From: Methanomethylovorans sp.
Lineage (GTDB): Archaea; Halobacteriota; Methanosarcinia; Methanosarcinales; Methanosarcinaceae
Assembly: GCA_020854785.1 (NCBI GenBank)
Contig: JAHFZE010000061.1
Coordinates: forward strand, 1 to 7,376
DNA length: 7,376 nucleotides
Direction of reading: 5' to 3'
A program made the translations under genes and the position numbers. The notes under the pieces were generated by a model that made no database searches, had not been told where the DNA came from, and was given only the letters and a program-made list of their open reading frames with translations. Shown in pieces: positions 1 to 5,545 of the stretch (its first letter is position 1; each line of letters begins with the position of its first letter).

Positions 1-1
1 C

Positions 2-457
2 GATGGTGTCATCCATGCGCTCTTTCATGGCTATTTGCCGCATGCAGGGGAAATCGGCGAGAGCACATTCGGTTCCCTGGTAGCCTTCGAAGCCGGTGAG
101 ACAACCACCTTTGGCCTGAAGAATGCTGAAGACCGGGGGACCTTGTTCTACGGGGCGGGTGTATCTGTCTATGCCGGTATGGTGGTTGGGCAGCACCAGC
201 GTCCCGGTGACCTGGATATTAATGTCTGCAAGAAAAAAGAACTCACCAATATGCGGGCAGCCAATGCCGATAAGGAAATCCGATTAACGACCCCCACGCG
301 CATGAGCCTCGAAGAAGCCATTGAATATCTGGGCAAGGATGAGCTTTTGGAAGTGACGCCGCTCGCCTATCGGATCCGCAAACAGATCCTTTCCGCGCAC
401 GATCGTGGAAAATTGAATAAGTCCGCCAAGAAAGCCGCGCTTGAGGCGGAAGGGTAG
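2..457 (+). CDS. typA: Translational GTPase TypA/BipA, C-terminal part (5' end outside window)
   Basis: The open frame enters at base 2 and gives 151 residues to a TAG stop at 455-457. It matches the C-terminal region of TypA/BipA, a ribosome-binding GTPase related to EF-G that acts in ribosome assembly and stress adaptation in the cytoplasm. Family landmarks seen in order are ALFHGYLPHAGEI, NAEDRGTLFYGAG, VYAGMVVGQHQRPGDLDINV, a KELTNMRA block, then MSLEEAIEYL and LLEVTPLAYRIRKQIL. This covers the end of the EF-G-like domain V and the BipA-specific C-terminal domain; the GTPase domain lies upstream of the window. The short Lys/Ala-rich tail (LNKSAKKAALEAEG) is normal for the family. The internal ATG at 35 is not the real start, because homology runs upstream of it. 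The stop codon sits less than 10 bases from the suspected junction with foreign DNA. The identification is very secure. Confidence 0.95.
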   Translation, partial: DGVIHALFHGYLPHAGEIGESTFGSLVAFEAGETTTFGLKNAEDRGTLFYGAGVSVYAGMVVGQHQRPGDLDINVCKKKELTNMRAANADKEIRLTTPTRMSLEEAIEYLGKDELLEVTPLAYRIRKQILSAHDRGKLNKSAKKAALEAEG

Positions 458-464
458 GCGGGCG

Positions 465-656
465 GTATTCCTCCATGTTGAGCTGTGCTCTGGCGGCAGT
501 TCTGGACATGAGCCTGCCCGCCCTGTGGGGAGCGGAGAAGTTCCACTCAGGGTTACCCTTGCCGATTGCAAGGACGCTGTCATCGCGCATATTTATGGGA
601 ATCAGCACCTTTTCATACTCATGACCCTCGATATAGTTATCAAGAAAATTTTGCAA
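465..656 (-). pseudogene. rtcB: Remnant of RtcB-family RNA ligase, C-terminal half fragment
   Basis: Reading the minus strand from 656 gives about 64 residues that include EKVLIPINMRD, IGKGNPEWNFSAPH, AGRLMSR and a MEEY end. These are hallmark blocks of RtcB, the GTP/Mn-dependent 3'-phosphate RNA ligase used in RNA repair and tRNA splicing. In intact members the histidine that accepts GMP lies in an HGAGR motif; here the motif reads HRAGR, a Gly-to-Arg change. The fragment has no proper start: there is an in-frame TGA at 662-660, and the only possible start is TTG at 656 without a ribosome binding site. The segment that normally precedes EKVLIPINMRD (LRKGA-type) is not recognisable. RtcB homology stops at codon 64 (465-467), right next to the typA stop, and the remaining C-terminus is absent. 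The frame runs on into typA antisense, which is meaningless. It is certainly non-functional as it stands. Assignment to RtcB rests on motif memory but is strong. Confidence 0.78.
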
Positions 657-668
657 AATTCAAAAAGA

Positions 669-689
669 GACGGCCAAAAAATAGCCGTC
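669..689 (-). other. Hairpin with GGGGACGG-type sequence (REP-like element or terminator)
   Basis: A perfect 6-bp stem, GACGGC (669-674) with GCCGTC (684-689), encloses a 9-base A-rich loop. On the minus strand it reads GGGGACGGC, loop, GCCGTC, then TCTCTTTTTG. It could therefore act as a weak intrinsic terminator for minus-strand transcription. The GGGGACGG-plus-hairpin form also resembles short dispersed palindromes common between genes of Clostridia. It sits immediately upstream of the rtcB remnant in that gene's reading direction. Only one copy is present in this window, so its repeat nature is not shown here. Confidence 0.35.
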
Positions 690-888
690 CCCTCCCCTGC
701 TGTTTATTTACTGTTATTATATACTGAACACAAACCCCTTCATCGCTCATCTGTTATGTATGCCATTCTTTGAAATAAATTGTTTTCCCGTCAAAGCTCG
801 TATAAAAATACCCGGGGTATTAACCCCTGGACATAGGCTGAGAATAGTACAGGTGGCTGTATCAAAACAGCCTGGATTAAACAAAGTC
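690..888. other. Intergenic stretch without a supported gene
   Basis: No credible coding region is seen on either strand; the short open frames here lack ribosome binding sites and recognisable protein. Two small hairpins are present. AATACC/GGTATT lies around a CGG centre near 806-820. GGCTG (855-859) pairs with CAGCC (868-872) around an 8-base loop. The second lies just beyond the strong terminator of the hydrolase gene on the minus strand and may be a back-up terminator, although its following bases are not T-rich. Confidence 0.5.
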
Positions 889-918
889 AAGGGGCTGCCG
901 GTTTTCTGGCAGCCCCTT
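889..918 (-). terminator. Intrinsic terminator of the hydrolase gene
   Basis: A perfect 11-bp stem, AAGGGGCTGCC (889-899) with GGCAGCCCCTT (908-918), encloses an 8-base loop. It lies 32 bases beyond the stop codon of the minus-strand hydrolase gene. On that strand the stem is followed by TTGACTTTGTTT, a moderate T-rich tail. On the plus strand the following bases are A-rich first, so the minus strand is the better reading. It probably ends the two-gene dehydrogenase-hydrolase transcript. Confidence 0.85.
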
Positions 919-950
919 AAATTTATCTTAGATATTTGCAGCTACGCTTA

Positions 951-3083
951 TTAATTGAACAGAACGCTGAGTATACCCTGAGCATAGTAACCGTCGCCGA
1001 CGCCGGACTTGCACACGAAAAGCCATGCCACAAGTGCAGCGTTAATGAAGGTGCCAAGCCACACACTCTTTGTCATCTTAAAGAGCTTGCGGTTTATAAT
1101 CACGCTGACAGGGATATAGAGAAGCATTGAGTAGGAGAGGGTGAATTCACTGAAGCTGCGGCCGGTCCATGCCAGGCGGGAAAGGTAGCTGCCCACGACC
1201 ACCAGCCAGGCACCCACAGAATTGAATAGAACATTCATGACCAATTCTTTGCCTTCAGAAATATCTTTGCGTGCACCGTAGTTGATGCCCAGGTTAATTA
1301 ATAGGTACATTACCACAAAGATGAGGAAGTAGGGCACAGCATAGAGCCAGCTTTCTGCCCTCATCTCGGCAAACATGGTCTCATAGAATCTGAAGTCCTG
1401 ACCGAAGGCACGCATGGAGATAATCATCATCGTGTAGCATGCGGCAATTATAATGATAGTAAGTAGGAAGGACTTGAAGAAGGCAACGGGGCTGATTTTT
1501 ACGTTCAGCTCTTTGATATCGGCAGCAATGCCGAGCTTTTTGTTTACCAAAACCTTGGCAGTGAACAGCACCAGTCCAATCACTGCGCACATGATAATGA
1601 ACCAGAAGGCAATGGTGCTCGTTGACACCAGAGTGAAGATGTTGGGAGGAAGCTTGTATGTAAAACCGCCGGCCCAGTGGGGAGGCAGTTCATTATTGGC
1701 GTACCGCAGCGCAATGAAGGTCAGTATTATGGTGATTACGCCAAATACCCAGTAAGCTATCTTGGCGTTCTTGGACAGTGCTGCGGGAGAAGCAATTTCC
1801 TTTGACTCTGCGATGATGCCGGAGAAATACTTTGTTTTCAGAAGCAGACCGACAATGGGGAATATCATGCCGAACATGGCGAGCATGGCTCCAAAATTGC
1901 AGAGCGCGCGGAAAATCCATATATTGCTTGTGCTTGCAAGGGGCACTGTAGCGGAGTCGGTCAGGTCACCCCTGTTGTAGTTCAGGGCCTGAGTCATAGT
2001 CACTAAGGCAAGTCTGTTGGATTCATTGCTGAAATAAATACCGCAGTGGTCAACAGGAGCGTAGAGGACCATACGTGCGCTTCTGTTCTTGAGGGCAGCT
2101 GCCAGTTCTTCGTTGTTCAGGATGGTTTCAGTATCCATTGAGCCGATTTCCGTGAGCTCAGACCCATCCAGTGCGATACTATACCAATGATCGAATTTGA
2201 CGCCGCCCATTACAGCTTCGGTGGTTGTGCCATCCTCATTCCAATTGGCGCCGGAGCCCAGGTCATCATACATACCGTTGAGCAGAATTATATTGGCCTG
2301 GCATGCTCTGGTCACCAGATGGCCGCCGACCTCAACCTCTGCAGTTCCGGGGTCGCTGCCGATGATTGTATTGAGGCGAGTGTTGAAGAACTTTTCTTTT
2401 TCGGCGCGGAGAGTATTATAGTGCTCGAGCTGGTCTGCATTAAGACGTTCAGCCGCAAGCTGGTCTGCGTCCAGATTGATTTCCTCTGCAGTAAAGGTCT
2501 GACCGAAGCTCTCTGCCAAAACATTTATCAGCAGGTCATTCAGGGTATAATAGCCGCTGTCAGCAATAGCCGCATAACGGACACGGCTTGCACCCATGGA
2601 GTGGCCGTACATTGCGATACGTTCCTGGTCAACATATTTGAGAGTGCGGGCAAATTCAAGTGCGTCAAGCTGTCCAAAGCTGCCGGGCGCGTGCCAGGCA
2701 AAGCCTGCTGCTCCCTGGCCCGTTTCGTCGCTGATGGGCTGCTCGCTCATGCCCTGACCGTAGGAGTCAACATTAAGCACCACGAAGCCGCGTCTGGCAA
2801 ATTCCTCGGCAACACCCTTCAGTGCACCCCTGTTTGTGCCTCTGCCGTGGGCAAGCAGAATAAGGGGCAGCTTGTCAGAATCCGAAACCCCGGCCGGAAC
2901 ATACTGGTCTATACGTATCTCAGCACCGCGGGAATCGATCGTCAGAGTGGACACTTTGATTTCTCCGCCGTTGGAGGAGATTATTGACCCTATAAAACCG
3001 AAGACTATAATCAGCGCTATAAATAGGAACAATAAACGTTTGCACCCGTCAACAGTTTTTAAAGAAAATTTCGTGCTTTTCAT
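951..3083 (-). CDS. Membrane-anchored alpha/beta hydrolase with C-terminal multi-helix membrane domain
   Basis: The 710-residue product starts with one hydrophobic helix (about 16-36) acting as a signal anchor. A probably extracytoplasmic alpha/beta-hydrolase domain follows (about 45-370), then about eight predicted transmembrane helices (near 388-415, 442-460, 486-508, 534-557, 579-601, 613-633, 646-664 and 673-692). The hydrolase signature is clear: an oxyanion HG at 79-80 (LLAHGRG), the nucleophile elbow GHSMG with Ser162, a likely acid at Asp273/274 (NGMYDDL), and a likely catalytic His346 (VDHCGIY). The substrate cannot be told from sequence; esterase or dienelactone-hydrolase-like activity is plausible, and a role on envelope lipids or glycans is only a guess. 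The ATG at 3083 is supported by AAAGGAG at 3090-3096, six bases upstream. The gene lies 143 bases downstream of the G1P dehydrogenase on the same strand with no terminator between, so they are probably co-transcribed. The 5' end overlaps a 98-bp tandem repeat. Confidence 0.9.
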   Translation of the reverse strand: MKSTKFSLKTVDGCKRLLFLFIALIIVFGFIGSIISSNGGEIKVSTLTIDSRGAEIRIDQYVPAGVSDSDKLPLILLAHGRGTNRGALKGVAEEFARRGFVVLNVDSYGQGMSEQPISDETGQGAAGFAWHAPGSFGQLDALEFARTLKYVDQERIAMYGHSMGASRVRYAAIADSGYYTLNDLLINVLAESFGQTFTAEEINLDADQLAAERLNADQLEHYNTLRAEKEKFFNTRLNTIIGSDPGTAEVEVGGHLVTRACQANIILLNGMYDDLGSGANWNEDGTTTEAVMGGVKFDHWYSIALDGSELTEIGSMDTETILNNEELAAALKNRSARMVLYAPVDHCGIYFSNESNRLALVTMTQALNYNRGDLTDSATVPLASTSNIWIFRALCNFGAMLAMFGMIFPIVGLLLKTKYFSGIIAESKEIASPAALSKNAKIAYWVFGVITIILTFIALRYANNELPPHWAGGFTYKLPPNIFTLVSTSTIAFWFIIMCAVIGLVLFTAKVLVNKKLGIAADIKELNVKISPVAFFKSFLLTIIIIAACYTMMIISMRAFGQDFRFYETMFAEMRAESWLYAVPYFLIFVVMYLLINLGINYGARKDISEGKELVMNVLFNSVGAWLVVVGSYLSRLAWTGRSFSEFTLSYSMLLYIPVSVIINRKLFKMTKSVWLGTFINAALVAWLFVCKSGVGDGYYAQGILSVLFN

Positions 3084-3244
3084 CTTTTTCTCCTTTCAAA
3101 CATCGTCTTTTTCGCTTATATCAAATACTCAGACAAGCTCTTTCACTCAACAGTTTTTAAAGAAAATTACGTGCTTTTCTTTTATTCCTCCTTTCAATCA
3201 TCGTCTTTATCGCTTATATCAAATACTCAGACAAGCTCTTTCAC
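3049..3244. repeat. Tandem duplication, two copies of a 98-bp unit across a gene boundary
   Basis: Copy 1 (3049-3146) and copy 2 (3147-3244) align without gaps at a period of 98 bp; by eye I count about 7 mismatches. Each unit contains, in minus-strand order, the last codons and TGA stop of the dehydrogenase gene (reading VKELV), a spacer with a Shine-Dalgarno sequence, and the first codons of the hydrolase gene. Copy 1 holds the working hydrolase start (ATG at 3083-3081). In copy 2 the matching triplet (3181-3179) is AAG and the fifth codon is TAA, so this start is dead, although its AAAGGAGG is intact. Conversely, the working dehydrogenase end is in copy 2, while copy 1 carries an orphan copy of that end. 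Confidence 0.92.
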
Positions 3245-4588
3245 CAAAGCCTCAAACTCGTCCATGTACCCAATATCCCAAATAAGTGAGCTTATGAGAT
3301 ACTTTTCTCTGGTATCCCTTGAGCATACGAAAGCATCTGCCACATCATCGGCGCTGAGACCTATTTCGCTTGCTCTTGTAGGCATACCGGAGCTTCTGAG
3401 TACTGCCTCAAATTCCTCCGGATCCGGAGCCTTTTCCAGAATCTCTACAAGCTTATCCCATTTTTCCAATATCTTATCCACTCGCTGCATGCGGTTTTTA
3501 CTGTCGTTTTTACGAAGCTTATCCTCAAGGGCTATGAAGCTCTCCGCTGTGCTCTTAAATACTCTTCTCAATCTTGCTTCCCAGGTATCACGGTCAAACT
3601 CTGCTGCAGCCTTTTCCGCACGAGCCCTGTCAGGCCGAAGATACCGGAGTTTCTTGAATATATTAAGCGTAATCACAGTGCCGATTCCCACATATATGCC
3701 GTGCAGGTCGTATTCTTTGCCCCGCGCTATGGCCATCATTTCCCAACAGTGGGAGAAATAATGTTCCAGCCCAGAAGCGGGGCGGGAGGAATTTACGTAG
3801 CTCATACACACCCCGGACAAGAGCAGTCCTTCAATAACTGCCTGCACCGAGTCAAGATTTCTTTCAGGTATGCCAGGAGCTCCGGAAAGGCTGCGTTCAT
3901 AGCTGAGCTTCACCATATTTGCAGTATAGGGGCAGTAATGCTCACCCTTGATAACCGAGGCCATTTCCCACTCGCACAAAGAACAAGTCTTTGCTGCAAT
4001 GTCACCCAGACCTGCCCACAGCAAGCGCATGGGAGCCTGAGCCATGAGTTCTACATCGCAGATAATTCCCACGGGAGCATTCACATTTACAGAAGCCTTG
4101 GTATTGTTAATTTCAAGAGAGGAGGATGCGGAGGTATAGCCATCCATAGAAGGGGCCGAGCCCACGGTAAGCTGCGGCACATTAAGTTCTGTAGCTGCCG
4201 CTTTACACACGTCGCTGACAGAGCCGCTGCCCACACTGAGGAGAATATCACATATGGGGTTAAATTTTTCTATTATTTCGGTGACAGCTTCTTCATTTGG
4301 CTGAAGCTTTTTTGTGCCATTGCTCTCAAAGACAAAGATTGAATACTCTATATTCGCCTTATCCAGCACCATACAAACCTTCTCCCCGACTGTCGGGAAC
4401 ACAAAAGATCCTGAGACTATCATAGGCCGCTTGACATTCAATTTTTTAAGGGCATCTGGTAATTCTTCTATTACTCCCCTACCTACGGCAAGGATTTTTG
4501 TATCAGTGCTGTGCTTTTGTCCGCAGGCACAATCAACCTCGCCAAACGTGGTAAGTCTTTCAAAGTCAAAAACTTTGGTTTTATCCAT
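3227..4588 (-). CDS. AraM/EgsA-type sn-glycerol-1-phosphate dehydrogenase
   Basis: The 453-residue product matches the iron-alcohol-dehydrogenase-like family of glycerol-1-phosphate dehydrogenases, which reduce dihydroxyacetone phosphate to sn-glycerol-1-phosphate with NAD(P)H. Visible motifs are GSGSVSD at 120-126 (cofactor phosphate loop), SAPSMDGYTS at 144-153, and three likely metal ligands: Asp196 in GLGD, His276 in SGLEHYFSH and His296 in LHG. All key residues appear present. The N-terminus has CACGQKH (20-26), as in bacterial AraM-like members. It is longer than archaeal enzymes of about 350 residues, with a helical C-terminal extension from about 310. The frame extends to a GTG at 4615; I prefer the ATG at 4588 because family similarity starts near it, but neither start has a strong ribosome binding site. 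In B. subtilis, AraM lies in the arabinose operon; here an araB fragment and a DeoR regulator are divergent neighbours. The hydrolase gene follows downstream. Confidence 0.9.
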   Translation of the reverse strand: MDKTKVFDFERLTTFGEVDCACGQKHSTDTKILAVGRGVIEELPDALKKLNVKRPMIVSGSFVFPTVGEKVCMVLDKANIEYSIFVFESNGTKKLQPNEEAVTEIIEKFNPICDILLSVGSGSVSDVCKAAATELNVPQLTVGSAPSMDGYTSASSSLEINNTKASVNVNAPVGIICDVELMAQAPMRLLWAGLGDIAAKTCSLCEWEMASVIKGEHYCPYTANMVKLSYERSLSGAPGIPERNLDSVQAVIEGLLLSGVCMSYVNSSRPASGLEHYFSHCWEMMAIARGKEYDLHGIYVGIGTVITLNIFKKLRYLRPDRARAEKAAAEFDRDTWEARLRRVFKSTAESFIALEDKLRKNDSKNRMQRVDKILEKWDKLVEILEKAPDPEEFEAVLRSSGMPTRASEIGLSADDVADAFVCSRDTREKYLISSLIWDIGYMDEFEALVKELV

Positions 4589-4651
4589 CTGAATTGTCCA
4601 TTCGGCGATAACCACAGTTCTATATGTTGTCTTTTGGCACTTTGTGATTGC

Positions 4652-4680
4652 ATTTTATCATTTTGTTTTCTATATTGCAA
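4652..4680 (-). promoter_or_regulatory. Predicted sigma-A-type promoter for the dehydrogenase-hydrolase operon
   Basis: On the minus strand a -35 TTGCAA (4680-4675) and a -10 TAAAAT (4657-4652) are separated by 17 bases. The start of transcription would fall near 4645, about 55 bases before the preferred ATG at 4588. The promoter points away from the regulator gene, giving a divergent arrangement. This is prediction from consensus only. Confidence 0.55.
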
Positions 4681-4687
4681 TTTTTGC
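4677..4687. promoter_or_regulatory. Candidate operator, short palindrome GCAA-TTT-TTGC
   Basis: A small inverted repeat overlaps the -35 of the minus-strand promoter, between the two divergent promoters. A related ATTGCA followed by TTTT occurs 27 bases away at 4647. This is where a DeoR-type autoregulator would be expected to bind. The match is short and AT-rich, so chance is quite possible. Confidence 0.2.
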
Positions 4688-4707
4688 CCATAAAGTCGAT
4701 TATTTGC

Positions 4708-4735
4708 TTGACAGTTTTTAAAATTTCAATATAAT
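4708..4735 (+). promoter_or_regulatory. Near-consensus sigma-A promoter for the regulator-araB unit
   Basis: A perfect TTGACA (4708-4713) and a perfect TATAAT (4730-4735) are spaced by 16 bases. Transcription should begin near 4742, shortly before the ribosome binding site of the DeoR gene. This promoter lies inside a longer upstream reading frame of the regulator, which argues that the upstream start at 4736 is not used. Confidence 0.8.
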
Positions 4736-4754
4736 TTGATCATATTCAATCACC

Positions 4755-4760
4755 GGAGGA
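4755..4760 (+). promoter_or_regulatory. Shine-Dalgarno sequence that fixes a TTG start
   Basis: GGAGGA is followed after 8 bases by TTG at 4769, in frame with the DeoR-family protein. The nearer ATG at 4762 is out of frame, and the in-frame start at 4736 lies upstream of the site and at the promoter -10. Translation from the TTG gives MFQNERYAKI, a typical DeoR N-terminus. Confidence 0.8.
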
Positions 4761-4768
4761 GATGCTTA

Positions 4769-5536
4769 TTGTTCCAAAATGAAAGATACGCAAAAATTTA
4801 TGAGATATTACAGCAACGGGGCAGTGTGACGGTTCAGTATTTGAAAAAACAGCTCTATGTCAGCGAGGCAACCATACGGAGGGACCTGGATGCTTTGGAA
4901 AAAAGCGGACTTCTGCAGCGAGTCTGGGGCGGGGCTATGCTTCGTACTGTAGACAAGGACATTCCCTCTTTCGTGCGTATGAAGAGTAATCAGGATAAAA
5001 AAGAGAAGATTGCCTCCATCGCCTCTGCATTTTTAAAGAGTTCCAGTTCTATTTTCTTTGACAGCAGCACAAGCTGCCTGCCGTTAGTGCCTTATATTGC
5101 AGAGCTCAAGAACATTACGGTTGTTACAAACAGCCTTGAAATGAGTCTGCAGTTAGGTCAAAGCAGTGATGCTGCAGTGACACTGTTAGGAGGCGCAGTT
5201 TATGAGGATTATATACTCAGTGGCTATCTGGCAGTAAACTCAGTGCGACAGTTTTATACGGATATGATGTTTTTCTCCTGCAGCGGCATTTCCTCGACCT
5301 GTGGCATCACCAGTATTGAGCCTAAGTTTGTGGAGGTCTGTCAGGAGATGCTGAAGCATACAGCCCTTAAAATTCTACTCTGTGACAGCAGTAAGGTGGG
5401 AAGAAATGCCCTTTTACGTTTGGCGGATTTAAACGATGTGGATTATGTGATTATGGATGAAATACCGGAAAATGATGCAGAGCTTATCAGCGCTTTAGGA
5501 AGCAGACTCATCACCGAGCGTAGCCAGATAAAATAG
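4769..5536 (+). CDS. DeoR-family transcriptional regulator
   Basis: The 255-residue protein has the classic DeoR layout. An N-terminal winged helix-turn-helix spans about 3-58 (ERYAKIYEIL, then VSEATIRRDLDALEKSGLLQ and RVWGGA). A C-terminal sugar-phosphate-sensing domain of the ISOCOT fold spans about 75-250. Effector-domain blocks are SSIFFDSSTSC (94-103), VVTNSLEMSL (118-127), LLGGAVYEDYILSGYLA (139-155), SCSGISSTCGIT (170-181) and LLCDSSKVG (203-211). DeoR proteins usually repress adjacent sugar genes and are released by a phosphorylated sugar. Only 9 bases separate its stop from the araB start, so the two are one transcript. It probably controls this unit and the divergent dehydrogenase operon. 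The start is TTG at 4769, set by GGAGGA at 4755. The inducer is unknown; a pentose or pentulose phosphate is a reasonable inference from araB. It differs from the GntR-type AraR of Bacillus. Confidence 0.92.
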   Translation: MFQNERYAKIYEILQQRGSVTVQYLKKQLYVSEATIRRDLDALEKSGLLQRVWGGAMLRTVDKDIPSFVRMKSNQDKKEKIASIASAFLKSSSSIFFDSSTSCLPLVPYIAELKNITVVTNSLEMSLQLGQSSDAAVTLLGGAVYEDYILSGYLAVNSVRQFYTDMMFFSCSGISSTCGITSIEPKFVEVCQEMLKHTALKILLCDSSKVGRNALLRLADLNDVDYVIMDEIPENDAELISALGSRLITERSQIK

Positions 5537-5545
5537 GAGGTATTT

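Noticed and set aside
441..773. Plus-strand open frame of 110 codons after typA
   Set aside because: It has no ribosome binding site and no recognisable protein, and it lies antisense to the rtcB remnant, whose motifs are clear.
2187..2987. Long plus-strand open frame of 266 codons
   Set aside because: It is fully antisense to the alpha/beta hydrolase domain, which has intact catalytic motifs. The plus-strand translation is Cys/Ala-rich with no family resemblance and no ribosome binding site.
3171..3761. Plus-strand Ser/Leu-rich open frames over the 3' end of the dehydrogenase gene
   Set aside because: They are antisense shadows of the dehydrogenase and the tandem repeat. Their low-complexity Ser-rich product is what antisense reading of such DNA gives.
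3701..4342. Plus-strand open frame of 213 codons inside the dehydrogenase gene
   Set aside because: It is antisense to the conserved G1P dehydrogenase motifs and has no recognisable domain.
4736..4768. Upstream extension of the DeoR gene to a start at 4736
   Set aside because: It would start at the end of the promoter -10 and translate through the Shine-Dalgarno site. The TTG at 4769 fits the family N-terminus.
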